A DNA stretch of 24,447 nucleotides from Welwitschia mirabilis (GCA_051453625.1 JBOZIK010000001.1:203963044-203987490), one strand, 5' to 3'; shown: positions 1-10,683, counted from the stretch's first letter. Notes: generated from the sequence alone by a model not told the origin. Numbers and translations: made by a program.

Positions 1-90
1 TATATTTATCATTTGCAATAAGTTTCAAGATTACCCTATTCACCCCCCCTCTAGGATGCTTCTATGTTCCTAACAAATCTTACCAGAACC
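1..90 (+). mobile_element. possible 3' end of a decayed Copia-type LTR with primer-binding-site remnant
   Basis: A C-tract motif (cctctagg after a run of C at about 45-54), followed by an end in ...ctaaca at 71-75, resembles the end of several plant Copia LTRs as I remember them. A few bases on, taccagaacc (81-90) resembles the initiator-Met-tRNA-complementary site tggtatcagagcc with several changes. The upstream part of the LTR lies outside the window. No gag reading frame follows, so if this is an LTR it is truncated or strongly decayed. This is an inference from short motifs only. Confidence 0.3.
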
Positions 91-1290
91 AAAACCAAAA
101 CGTGCCCCCCTTCCTCCTCCTCCCTCGGCCAGCATTCTATAGCCCCTCTCCCAGTTGCCACTGCTACTCCTCCTCTAGACCGCTCTTTCTCTTCATGATT
201 TCACCTGACACTCTCCAGCCCTCATTGAACTTGCTCTTCCTGATGATACAATAAAGTGCTTTTACCTCTTTTTGTAAATCTTTTTTGTTAATAAATGCAT
301 CCCTTTATAAATTTAGTAGGAATAAAAATCTGAAAACTAAATTTAGAGATGGAGAGAAATGTTAAATTTAAAACTTTTAGTAATTGTATCTCACCTAGTG
401 AGTACAACTAACATTAGATGACTAATTTACTTACGCTTAAGGCATCATAGATGCTAAACAAGGTACCTAAAGTTTCAAACCCATAACCACCTAAATGGAG
501 GATGAGTTTTCTGAAAATTAGGCTAGCACCATGTTGACCTCAAAACTATTTTTGGGTTGGAGGATGGAGAGGATGGGGAATGTTGAATTTGAAACTTTTA
601 GGGACCACACCTCTCCCTAGGAGTAAAAACACTATAATAGCTAAATAAATGATCTAATTATGCTCAAAGCCTCCTAGTGTCCTAACGAGATGTCTAAAGG
701 TACAAACATATGACCTTGTAAACTAAAAATAAGCATTCCTTATAACACAAGGTTGCAATGTCTATATAACCATGTACTTATGTATGTGCAATGTACAAAA
801 CATTATTCCATGTTATGTTAACATATAAAATAAAAAATTAAAATTAAAATACAAAGTATAAATAAAAAATAACTAGCATCACTTATTTTTAGCCACGTAA
901 AGTATCAGCTCAATTTGAAGACAATAAGTATCAACTCATTTTATTTAAAAAATATTAATTCAAAGAGCAATAAAAGACAAATAATTAAAAATGAAAGGGT
1001 TGACTTCCAAAGCAGTGCCCAAAAACGGCCGCTCTCGGATTTCAATCAACTAATAAACGAAATCAAAATCGGCGTCAAAACGCAAAGGATAATAAATTCC
1101 AACTTTAATCCAAATTATGTGCCACGTTTCAACAAAGGCATATTCCGATCATATGCTCCACCCTTTCCACCATCAATGGTAACTCCACACAAGCACTGCA
1201 TTCAAATTTCCCTGCTTAAGTCCTTTCACCGCCACTAAAGTAAAAATAAAAAAATCCCAAATTTTATCTGGTCGTTAAACCCCGGTCACA
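91..1290. other. intergenic AT-rich DNA upstream of the MBD gene, no gene seen
   Basis: A pyrimidine-rich stretch (about 107-245) is followed by AT-rich DNA. The only clear structure is the diverged duplication listed separately at 358-730. A 107-codon open frame at 915-1238 has Asn/Lys/Ser-rich composition, matches nothing I recognise and lies just upstream of the MBD promoter. I treat it as chance. Confidence 0.6.
358..730. repeat. diverged direct duplication, period about 221 bp
   Basis: The block from 358 (aatgttaaatttaaaactttta) recurs from 579 (aatgttgaatttgaaactttta). The matching continues through cacct-ctag, the ...aaggcat/aaagcct segments and the closing ...ggtac-aaa--ata-gacc segments. 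Similarity decays along the copy, with indels. It looks like an old tandem duplication of about 221 bp or two remnants of one repeat family. Confidence 0.6.
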
Positions 1291-1304
1291 TTATGACAAA
1301 GTCT

Positions 1305-1385
1305 CACGTGACCTAGAGCTTAATGGAAGCCAAGTCTGCGGAGGTTTATAAAGGCCGGGTAGGTCCCTTTTTTACTTTCATTTTG
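1305..1385 (+). promoter_or_regulatory. core promoter of the MBD10/11-like gene (G-box plus TATA box)
   Basis: A perfect palindromic G-box (CACGTG, 1305-1310) lies about 35 bases upstream of a TATA box (tttataaa, 1345-1352). Transcription would be expected to start about 25-35 bases further on, near 1376-1385 in a pyrimidine-rich stretch. That leaves a purine-rich 5' leader of roughly 115 bases before the ATG at 1497. G-boxes are bound by plant bZIP and bHLH factors, but which factor acts here cannot be seen. Confidence 0.6.
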
Positions 1386-1496
1386 AGTGAGTTTTTCCGG
1401 GGAGAATAGGCGGGTAATCGAGAGAAGCAAAGAAAATAGCGAAAACGAGAGAAGAAGAAGCTGCAGGCAAACGAGAGACAAAAAGGATTGAAGGAA

Positions 1497-3680
1497 ATGG
1501 CGGAAGAAGTACAGGTTTCGAGTCCTCAGTCCGCGGATAAGGAGAAAGGAGAGCCGACTGTTGTGGATCTGCCGGCGCCGGAGGGATGGAAGAAGAAGGT
1601 CAGTTTCTCTCTGTTAAGCTATTTTTCCCCCTTTTAGGTTTTACCTCTAGGATTTTGTTTTTCCTTTTTTATTTCTAACTGAAGGAAGAAAGCGTTTGTG
1701 CATGAGCCGAATTTTTGTAGGTTTTTTGTGTTGGTTTTGGAATGATTTTGGCTCATTCTTGAGCTCGAATTTGCGGAATGTTGGGTCTTTAGGGTTTTTA
1801 GATCTGTTGTCTTTGGAGGATTGCTAAATGTTGGTTTTTAATGCTGTTTAGGTGATTTTTGGCAGAGTGGTAGAGTGATCTATTTGTTTTGGTGTCTTTG
1901 CTGCGCGAAGTTGGACGCTGTTTTTTCGTTTTCTTTCTCTCTTTCCCTTTCTCCCATTTTTCTTACCCGTGTTAGGGTTGCGGAACCGTAGTACATTTCT
2001 GGCTTTCGTAGAGGCTGCCAAAGGTTGTTTTTAGTTTACCGGGGGACTTCTAGCTCAGAGTTGTGATCTCTTAATTTACCTCTATTAGGGCTTTCCGGTA
2101 AGTGTTATTTGACATAGTTATTCGAGCAGTAAGATATTCAGATTGAAAATGGTATTTTGTGTTGTCGATTAGGGATTTTGTATTCTACTTCTCTACCACT
2201 TCTTATCTAGCCTCTTTCGAATTGTTTATCTAGGGAGGGTTTTTAAAATCAGGATTGTTTTGCCTCTGTATCGAGACTCTTACTCGACATGGCACTCAAA
2301 CTCGCGAATTTGAGTTTTCAATTTCTTGTTTACTTTGTCTCCTTAACTTATAGTTTCTTTGTGTGATGTATTCGGGCTTCCTTTGTTTTATTTAATTTTA
2401 GATATTGTTTCATTTCCTTTTCGTGACTGTAATCTTGTTCCCTCTTTTTTTTTTTTTTTTAGTATTTCCCTAAAAAGAAGGGAACTCCTAGAAGATATGA
2501 GGTCATCTTTGTGGCACCGACGGGAGAGGAAATTAAGACGAGAACTCAGTTGGATAAATACCTTAGGTCACATGCCGGTAGTCCGCCGATTTCCGAATTT
2601 AATTGGAGCACAGGTAAAAGCTAAATTTCATGCCTGCATTGCAATTTGAAGTAATGCCTAATATTTTGCTCTTTTTGCAGTCATAGCTATTTTATTGCTC
2701 TTTTTGTCTTTTTCTCTACAAAATATGAGTCGTTGCATTACTCTTTTTTTAATAGATCCTGGTGATGACTTGTGATTCATACAGGTGATACACCAAGGAG
2801 ATCTACAAGGTTAACTGAAAAGGCACAAGCCGAGTCCGAAACTCCAGACAGTCAGTCAAAGAAGAGGTCTTCAGACACTGAGCAAAAGAAAAAGGCTCCT
2901 AAACGTTCTAAGAAGACTGATGCTGATGCTGAAGAAACAAAACAGGCAAATGAGGAGGCCAAAATAGATGAGAATCCTTTGAAAGAGGAAGACGAGCAGA
3001 TGAAAGATGCAGAGAAAGATGATGAAAAGGAAATGGCTGAAGCTGAAGCAGCTGAGAAAGAGGAAGAAAAGGAAGCTAAAGCAGTCAAAAAAGAGAATGA
3101 AAACGAAATTGTTGAAGCATCCAAAAATGAGGATCTTAGTAAAGAGAGCAAATATGAAGCTGAAGTTGCACCCAAGGTTGATGAGGCTGAAACTGAAGCT
3201 GCAGTGCAGGAGATCTCTGAGAAAGCATTGGATAACGCTACAGGTGGTGCAAATGTAGATCTTGAAAAGACTGCTGAGGCTCTTGATGCTAATGTAGAGG
3301 ATGCTAAGATGGATGAGAAAGAACCTGAACAGAATACACAGTCTGACAAGGATCCTTCAGTTACTGTGGAAGAAGTGCACAAGGAAGAGACTGTTTCTGA
3401 AGACCTTTCAGAAAATAAAAATGAACATCCTATAGACCATGAACTAAAAGAGAGGGCTGAAAGGGATCAGACAGCAGAAGTTAAAACAGGTGTCCCAGAA
3501 CATGAAGTATCTGGAGAAGCTAAAAATGACTGCCTTGAAAATTCAAAAGGTGGTTATGAAAACGGTTTAATTAAAGAACCTGTGGCATCGTCTCACCATG
3601 AACCACAATGCTCTGTGAATGCAGAGGACTCAAATGGTGTTGCCAACCAATCTTCCATTGCACCGAGCACTCAGAGCTAG
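1497..3680 (+). CDS. MBD10: methyl-CpG-binding domain protein, MBD10/MBD11-like (three exons)
   Basis: Exons are 1497-1598, 2463-2613 and 2785-3680, joined by GT-AG introns of 864 and 171 bases. The phases agree, giving 382 residues. The first intron ends in a long T tract and ag. The MBD spans roughly residues 25-85: DLPAPEGWKKK ends exon 1, and exon 2 carries the YFPKKKGTPRRYEVIFVAPTG core, GEEIKTRTQLDKYL and EFNWSTG. Exon 3 opens with TPRRSTR, then a basic KKRSSD...KKKAPKRSKK stretch (likely nuclear signal), then about 200 residues of Glu/Lys/Ala/Asp-rich, probably disordered sequence. This order matches Arabidopsis MBD10/MBD11, nuclear chromatin proteins. The length is nearer MBD10 as I recall, but 10 versus 11 is not decided. 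That clade is generally reported not to bind methylated CpG strongly, so the name need not mean methyl-DNA binding. The start is the first ATG after the TATA-based leader and gives the family's acidic N terminus. Confidence 0.93.
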
Positions 3681-6600
3681 ATGTTTTTAGCAAAGCATTT
3701 GTAGTTTAGTAGGATTTAACTTGTCTGCATTCTAATCCTTGGTAACATTTATGTTCTTTTTTTTAATTGGGACAGGTTTAAATTCCATCACAGATGGAGG
3801 TTATATCATTCAATCAAAAACATGGTAGCCTTTGTTTCCACACAAATATCTTGCAAGGGTTTTCTAGTGTAAATGCCGATTAACATGATCGTTTATGTGT
3901 AACGTGCTTACTGATTCTGTTGAATCTGTGAATACAATTCCTGAGATTATTCACTTTGGACTTATTAGAAGTAAAAATGCTAGTTATTGCCCTTTTTATT
4001 TTTGTTGAATGAGGGGTGATGTTGCTTGCTGGGGTACCTTCCTCATATATTTGTGTTTTTGTCTGTTTAAAATGCCAACTTCTATGTATGTTCTATAAAC
4101 ACTGTTTTCTGCCTTTATTCAGATTGTCGCTGTACCCTGAAACGTACTTATAGTGAAGAAAGGTTGTTGATTTTATTCTCGAGCGTCTAGAATAATTTTT
4201 CTTTGATTGCATTCTTCACTTTATAAAAGGCCATATTCTCGTCTCATAGTAGTGTTCAGTTTTGTCCTTTGAAAGGTATGCATTTATAGGTTTTCCTTAA
4301 GTCTTTGGTCAAACACTCTGCTGGAACTCTGTTGTTTTTGGGAAACCTTATTTTGTCAATTTAAAAGTCTTTTGATCAAATTTCAGTCATTAATTCCTCC
4401 TTAAGAGTAGGATTGCTTTAATCCACACACTAAAGTGGCATGATTTGAAGATGGCGTTATTGTGTGAATTCTCTAGTAATATAGTTAAATGCTGTCTTTT
4501 TTTTCTCACACGCAACCAAGTGATATTGTTCATAGCTATTAGGTTTTCTTTTAATCTACTATGGTAATTTAATTTACAACTTTTTTTTTGAAAATATTTC
4601 ATTTATTTTCAATTAATTGAAAAAATAGTTGTAATTTTTTAGTATACTCTTATTTTTTTTTCAGCTGTGATTTGAGAAAACAAAAGTTCTCATCAATTTT
4701 ATTTTGATTTTGTCAAAAGTTTCATCTTACTCTATCAGATTAATGGGATGGGTGATTATTGCAATCTGAGTTTGTCGTTTTGCTGTTCAATGTTCCAAGT
4801 CTATTGCATGAAAATTGAGGATTCCACACATTATTCATTATATTTACTTGTTTATCCGTTGAATAGGTAAAATGGAACTCTATTTCATGAAAATTGAGTA
4901 TTCCAATTATGAACTTTATTTACTGGTTTATCCTTTGCATATGTAAAACGGAACTCTGATGTTAATTTACTAGTGGAGATTTCTGAGTTTGCACTGGCTT
5001 ATCTCAGATTAGAAAACGCTATTCTGTCATTTATCGTCTGGCCTTTTATGCTCGGGAGGTGTTGCGATTCAAATTCTCGGGCTGTTTTCCAACTTGTTGA
5101 AACTGTAAGATGTCTTTATTAATGTGAAAAAGCATGGTTATGGTTTTCTTATAATCTGTGATGGCAGGAAGTGATGGACGTGAAGCATGACCTTGTTATT
5201 TAAGTTTATGTCTAGGACCACATACCAGAATCATGAAGATCAAGAAAATTTTAAGACGTCAGTGAAAAGTTAAAAGAGGGTAGACCTAGGAAAAGTTGAG
5301 GGAGTAGACATGGTGGATCTGGGACTGTGCCTGTGTGCAAGTGCAACAGAGCAGCTAACCAATATATGTCTTGGGTAGTACATATTTCCACTGCTGTGGA
5401 GGTGGATAAAAATCAACCTATTGCACTAACCTGGGAATTACTTCGTCATAAACTTCGAGCGAGTATTTTTTCCTTGCACATTAAGACCACAGCCCTTCCA
5501 CTAGTAACGTGAAGCTGGATCTGCATATTTGCAAGCATCTGTAGTTATTGTCTGCTCAAGCTTTTCTTTAAATACCGAACATATCAACTATAAAAATGAA
5601 ATGTAACAGGTCTTTTATTTTTGAAATTTATGTAGCAGGGCTTTGTGAATGTGAGAAAGCTAGAAAGCTTGAATGGTTAAAATTTTGTTGTGATCAAGTA
5701 TTAACAATTTCATGGTTTATACAGGCATTTGCATTAAGAAGTGTCGGGTTAATAAGAGCATAGCTTTGCCTCTGCACATTTGAACAAGAGGGTATCATGT
5801 CTTTGACCATGTAAAAAAGAGAACAGTATTTAGCTTGCAGAGTCATAATATACACACGGCTCTTTGTGAGTCTGTCGTCAACCACCATTGTATTATGCTC
5901 ATAAAGGACTATGTGAACCATTCATTATCTATCTATGAAGGTGAAATACATAATTGTTATTATTGCAGCTTTGAAGAAGTTTGAGGTGGTTACTTATCCT
6001 GTTATTTTCATTATTAAATGTTAGTGATGATGCTCACTTACAGATTTATGGTGGTAAATTTTGTATTACTTATTTGATTGTTAGGCATAGTGGATTCATT
6101 GAGATTTAATTTTATTTATAATATTTATTTAACAATCACATGTCTTTAAATTTCACAATTTGCTGTAGACACAAAATATCAAGACTATGTTTAATATTAG
6201 TTTTACTATGAGTAGTGTATTAATCTATCTAATTTTAAATGTAGCCAAAACTTCATCGTATCATTTTCTTTTTAGCTGGTGAAGATGTATATATTTGAAT
6301 TCATAATTCTCTTCAAAATTAATTATTGGTTTTTCAGCTTTAATTAACCTTGGAAAACACTTATTAATTCGTGCTTCAAAAGATGTTAATAATTTTTAAA
6401 AAGATTTTGACTTTGATACCAAATATGATCACTTAACGTGTTCACTCTTTTCCCGTCTTTTCTTTTTCCATGAGCTTTAACTCCAATGTTCTAGCTTATT
6501 CCCGACTTATAGAAATGGCGTAAATGACCGACTTTTATGGGAAATATCTTTTCAGATTTTTCCAGAGGATATGTAAATGCATGCTTTCACTGCTAATTCT

Positions 6601-7830
6601 TCTCTCTTTTTAAGGATGCATGTAATTGATTGGGAATAGATACATTAAGCTTCTTAGCATCTTCCAATGGCTCGTTGCAGATGGTATTGTTTCTGTGACA
6701 GTGTAAGAAAGGAGTAATTTCATTACTCAATAGATGATTCTATGCTTTTAGGTCTAACACAATGCTCAGTTTCATGCATGGCATTCTAAAAGCCTTTTGA
6801 GATATAATTTTTATCTCTATAGTTCATTATCCATATATAAAGGTCAATATAAGCATTAGTTCAGTAGTTTACACCTAGATTCATTCATTACTACTTTACG
6901 TTTATTGCCTTTTAACCCATGTTTATGTTGACCTAGTTGAGAAGACAATTAATTGAGACAATAAAGATAAGTTGATATTAAGGTTTTAATAATCTTAGTC
7001 TAAATCTCATAGTTTCTATATGCACATTACAAGGGAAAATATTTTTTAGTTTCCTTCCTATTTTTCTTGGATTATTATGTCAGGTTTTAAATCAAGAGCT
7101 AAGGGAAAACATAGTCACATAATAAGTATTCTATTCACACTATCATTTTCCTGAGATATAAACATATCCCTATTGTTTGACCATCTTATATGGGACCCTG
7201 CTTCTAAATCATTTGGCATATCCCCTTCTTTTTAATGTCTCCATATTCAACATGCCATCGAGAAGGAATGTCCAGTGAAACTAAGGTAGGAAACTTTTTT
7301 TAAAAGCACATATCAAGATGTCAAGACAACTCACAAAGTAGTTTTTGTCATTTAACAAATCGTACTTATGCATCTAAGCAAGCTTGTTCTCTTTCCTATC
7401 CTCATAACAAATGTCTCAAATATCTAGTAGTGAAAGTAGTCAATCCACTTGTTTGCCTTTCATATGTAAGGTGGACCGGGACAAACGCTTGTGATAAAGC
7501 GCATTTCCTACTAGTGAGTTATGTAAACTAAAGAGTCGATCTATAAAAATTTCTCTATTAAAGCTGCAACAAGGTGGCCCAAGTGAAGTGCCTAATGTGG
7601 ACTACTTCATCTAGATTCTCCATCCTAATTAATTAGGAAAATGCTTGAGTTCAATGTGAACAATCGTTTCTTATGCCAAATATAAGCAAAATCTATATGA
7701 TTTGTTAAAGCATATAGTTACCTAAAGTAGGCTACCAATTCATGCCGCTATTTTTGCCATGCATGAAAAACTTCTTCATGTTGCCTATTACCATCCACAT
7801 GGATGCCTAACCAACACTCCAATATGCAAC
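3681..7830. other. 3' UTR of the MBD gene, then long noncoding AT-rich stretch
   Basis: The first few hundred bases are T-rich and should hold the MBD 3' UTR. I could not fix a poly(A) site. The rest has only short open frames without recognisable domains. At about 5275-5325 a degraded stretch reads roughly GRPRKS and then, in another frame, DMVDLGL. This faintly recalls the C-terminal end of RTE-type LINE reverse transcriptases, but is too short to call. A 79-bp tandem duplication is listed separately. The right edge (to 7835) is the old insertion target of the Copia element and continues at 16300. Confidence 0.55.
4801..4957. repeat. two-copy tandem duplication, unit about 79 bp
   Basis: Copy 1 (4801-4879) begins ctattgcatgaaaattgag. 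Copy 2 (4880 to about 4957) begins ctatttcatgaaaattgag. Both continue through tattcc/gattcc, ttactngtttatcc and gtaaaa-ggaactct, with small indels in the middle. This is a simple local duplication with no coding potential. Confidence 0.7.
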
Positions 7831-7835
7831 CCATT
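7831..7835. repeat. left target-site duplication of the Copia element (ccatt)
   Basis: The five bases ccatt directly precede the TG that opens the left LTR. The same five bases directly follow the end of the right LTR at 16300-16304. A 5-bp duplication is the normal product of Copia integrase. Confidence 0.88.
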
Positions 7836-8821
7836 TGAAGGATCTACAAACCCTTGGGGCATAACTGGGTTTTTCACAAAGATATTACTCTTAAAACTCA
7901 TTCAAAAGAATATAACAATATATTTGAACATGACTAGAAAGAGCTATCAGAAAAAAATTAATGAGAGATACCAAAAGAAAACAACTATGATGAAAAACTT
8001 AAAAAAGGTGCACTAGACAAAACAATTTATAGTGGTTCGAGAAAATGCCTCTACTCCATTTTCATCTGTCAGCTTCAACCTAAGCTGAAACATATCTTCG
8101 TTGCTTTCTTTCCAAGTTTCTAGACCAACCTGTAATCTTTACAAACAAACTTTTTGAGGCTTAGTCTCAACCTTTATAGAACAGGGCTTGTGATGATGAT
8201 AGTGTGCCTGAGTGCATTAGCTTCACCTAATTTGAAGTATAACAATGATAAAATACACTGCTTGAAAAGTAGTTAACAAGTACAAACTCATATAGTGCAG
8301 ACGATTTGTTTTAACAAAAGATATCAACAGTACAAATGTGCTTTTGTTGGAGAAAATTGATGGTCAATAGGTTGTTATTCACTTCTTTATATAAGAGACA
8401 GGTTTAGTACATTGAAAAGTGAATCCGACACACTTAACGGCTAGAAATGGAAGGAGTAACATCTAGAAATTAGTTTGAAAGGTTCCACTTCCACTTCAAC
8501 CAGTCAACCCCTTCAAACATCAGGTCGATCTGATTGATTACCATCACTTAATTCGGCTAACCCCTTTTTCTGCTAATTAACCCCATTGGCTCACGTCACA
8601 TGATCCGGTCGATCGACAACCTTTGCCTAAGCCCAATTGATCTCTTATGGGATCTGGTTGACCCCTTGCGAAAATTGACAGCTTTTGGACAAAATTGGGA
8701 TCTAAGGAAAATATTAGTTTACGTCTAATTTGCAAGGTTTTGTTTACTTAAAATATTTGTAACATATTTAAACTATACAATATACGTTGGTTTGATACCA
8801 ATTTGGCAACATAACTCAATA
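7836..8821 (-). repeat. 3' LTR of the Copia element
   Basis: This 986-bp LTR aligns along its whole length with 15274-16299. Shared blocks include aaggatctaca near the start, tatagtggttc (about 8028), tcaacctttatagaacag (about 8168-8185) and ggcaacataactcaa at the end. On the plus strand it starts with an intact TG, but ends ...ctcaata where the other copy has ...ctcaaca. So in element orientation its terminal TGTTGAG has become TATTGAG. It contains a TATA-like box at 8385-8395. Confidence 0.9.
8385..8395 (-). promoter_or_regulatory. TATA box of the LTR promoter (intact copy)
   Basis: In element orientation the sequence is CTTATATAAAG, about 430 bases into the LTR and at the expected U3/R border. 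Downstream comes the expected transcribed R/U5 part. The matching place in the 5' LTR (about 15828-15838) reads CCTATGTAAAG, which is a damaged TATA box. The better promoter is thus in the 3' LTR and would drive transcription leftward, away from the element, towards 7.8 kb and below. Confidence 0.55.
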
Positions 8822-8822
8822 A

Positions 8823-8833
8823 TCTCCCCTTTT
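8823..8833 (-). other. polypurine tract of the Copia element
   Basis: In element orientation AAAAGGGGAGA stands one base before the 3' LTR. This is where plus-strand DNA synthesis would be primed. Its position directly outside the LTR confirms the orientation of the element. Confidence 0.82.
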
Positions 8834-9265
8834 GACATTGATGGAAAACTATATACGATCAAAAATCATAATAAAAATAATACTAATTTAATGGGAGACT
8901 TTGCAAACTTCCCCCATTGATATGCCATATATGATATATGAGATGTGTTATAAACAAAGAATTTGTAATATCATTGAAGTATATTACCCAACAGAAAATA
9001 GGACTTAAGAGAAAACATTGGTTGATTATTTTATAAGCCATGGACAAATTTTATAGCTTAAGTAAACAACTGGCTACCAAGAGAATAAGACATGAAAGTA
9101 GAATTTTATAAAGAGGCTACAACTGAGCATGAAAAGTAGTTTTTAAACATCAAACATAAAGAGTAGCTTTAACAAAACAAGAAGGTAGCTTTAACACAAC
9201 AGTAAAAACAAGACTATATTTTTCTGCTCTTACATCAATGAGAATAGAGAGAAGCACAAAAAAAG

Positions 9266-10306
9266 CTAATTTGATTCTTCTTCTTCGTTAGATTCTTCCT
9301 CTGGTTCTGAGTCCTCCTCCTCTTCTTCTTCTGCCTCTTTTCATTGAGAACTGTTGGCTCCTTCTAAGATATTTGCGATTTGATAGCCTCCCATAATAAG
9401 AGCTTCTTTCATGTGATGGGTGTGAGAATCTAATTTTTTGAGAGATGATAAGTTTTCATCCGGAGATGCCTTCTTTAGATAAGGAGATTTAGAGGATTTA
9501 GATCCAGAACAGATGTGCATTCTTGAAAGAGTGGCATGCCCTATGAAAGACATGGGAGTTAAAGTTTCAAGCTTAGGTGAATCTGAACTTTGAAATGCCG
9601 ACAAATATTTGCAATGAGGACAAAATAAGGAAGAGCTCGTCTTATTATATTCAAGTTGAGAGACCATATTATTGAGAACAATAGCAGAAGCATCAGTGGT
9701 ATAATGAATTCCTACTAAACACAGGAGATATGCTCTATAGTTTGAGGTTTCATCACGATAACCAATAAGGGGTAAAAAGTTGTAAGTAAAAACAAGATGT
9801 AAAAAGTTGTACTTTGGAATAAGGTAGAAAGTGGAAAGATTAGTTTTCCACCATATAAACTTCCCACAGACCTTACAAGTAACTTTAGCCTTATCCTTGA
9901 TGGAGTTACCCAAAGGCCAAAACTCCTCATAGTCCCTTTTGGGAAGATTTGTGACTAAAGAGTTCAGATCTGGGGTAATACTCATCCTCTTTCCCAACAC
10001 AAGTGTGGAAAGGGTGGAGGAGTCATCATAAGTGGCATTTGCATAAAACATTCGAGTAAGGAAACGATAAGCAGAGCCAGAGACATCAAGAAAATAAGAA
10101 AGATCTAGATCATTAATAAGTCTTACAACATCGTGAAGCTTCCTCAACTCATCGGAGGTAGCTGGGCGTTCTTGGCAGATAGGCTTCTTCGCAAACTTTT
10201 CAGTAAACCTGTCAATGGCTTCTTCTAACATGCCTTGATAAAAATAAGATTGATCTTTGCTAGCAGGCACCTTTTACCTTAATCTTCTTGAGGACCCCTC
10301 TGCCAT
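9266..10306 (-). pseudogene. ORF3 of the Copia element: 'putative plant transposon protein'-like domain, two nonsense codons
   Basis: The frame runs from an ATG at 10306 to a TAG at 9268-9266, 347 codons, but is cut by TAA at 10276-10274 (codon 11) and TGA at 9343-9341 (codon 322). The open part between them is 10270-9341. It reads FLTRMFYANAT...STLVLGKRMSIT...L, then NFLHLVFTYNFLPLIGYRDE and a leucine-rich segment. That pattern (FYaN-v-GK-i... then LP-GhRDE-yya-LL) resembles the domain known in plant retroelements as putative plant transposon protein (Pfam PF20167, from memory). Two Cys pairs are present, CKVC (9877-9866) and CPHC (9622-9611). After the second stop the frame encodes a Glu-rich tail of about 25 residues. 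It lies between pol and the polypurine tract, in the sense direction. I see no signal peptide or clear membrane helix, so it does not look env-like. Its function is unknown. Confidence 0.65.
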
Positions 10307-10490
10307 TGCTTCCAATGTGGCATTTGCTGATGATAAGAAAAAATAGAGGAAGCAGATCAGAAATGAGAAAGACAGGTGAAATGAGCAAGATAAGGTTTCA
10401 AAAGCTTTTATAAGGGGGGCGAACTAAATTGGATTTGATCAAAAAATTAGGTCCACTGCCTTTCTTCTATTGTTATTCCCCCAAGTGCAA

Positions 10491-10683
10491 TTGACCGGAT
10501 TTAAATCCAGTTGACTCGAAGAGACGTAGGTCTTTTCTTGTCTGGATCTAGTCAATGGAGACTTTAGTCCAGTTGACTTGACTTTAGACGAGCTGCATCT
10601 AGAACAACTCCGGGTGACCGAGTTAAAACCTGGTTGACATAACTTCTCCAGATCCGGTCGATCAGATTTAAACTCCAGTTGAC
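10491..10683. promoter_or_regulatory. array of degenerate TTGAC (W-box-like) motifs upstream of ORF3
   Basis: TTGAC or its complement GTCAA occurs at 10491, 10511, 10551, 10573, 10578, 10634 and 10679, often as ccagTTGAC or ctggTTGAC. The 13-mer gatccggtcgatc at 10651-10663 is identical to 8602-8614 in the 3' LTR. The array lies in the noncoding spacer between the pol stop and the ORF3 start. TTGAC(C/T) is the core bound by WRKY factors. A promoter role for ORF3 is inference. Confidence 0.45.

Noticed and set aside
915-1238. 107-codon open frame upstream of the MBD gene
   Set aside because: Low-complexity Asn/Lys/Ser-rich start, no recognisable domain, no intron or promoter signals, and it ends just before the promoter of a well-supported gene.
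2852-3382. 176-codon minus-strand frame
   Set aside because: It is the Ser/Ala/Phe-rich shadow of the Lys/Glu-rich third MBD exon. Such antisense frames arise automatically opposite GAA/GCT-rich coding sequence.
9341-10270. Envelope-like protein of a SIRE-type Copia element
   Set aside because: No signal peptide, no clear transmembrane helix and no C-terminal coiled coil. The conserved pattern fits the plant transposon protein domain better.
10268-10270. GTG as the start codon of ORF3
   Set aside because: A GTG start is unlikely in a plant. The in-frame ATG at 10306 followed by a nonsense codon at 10276-10274 explains the frame as a damaged ORF.
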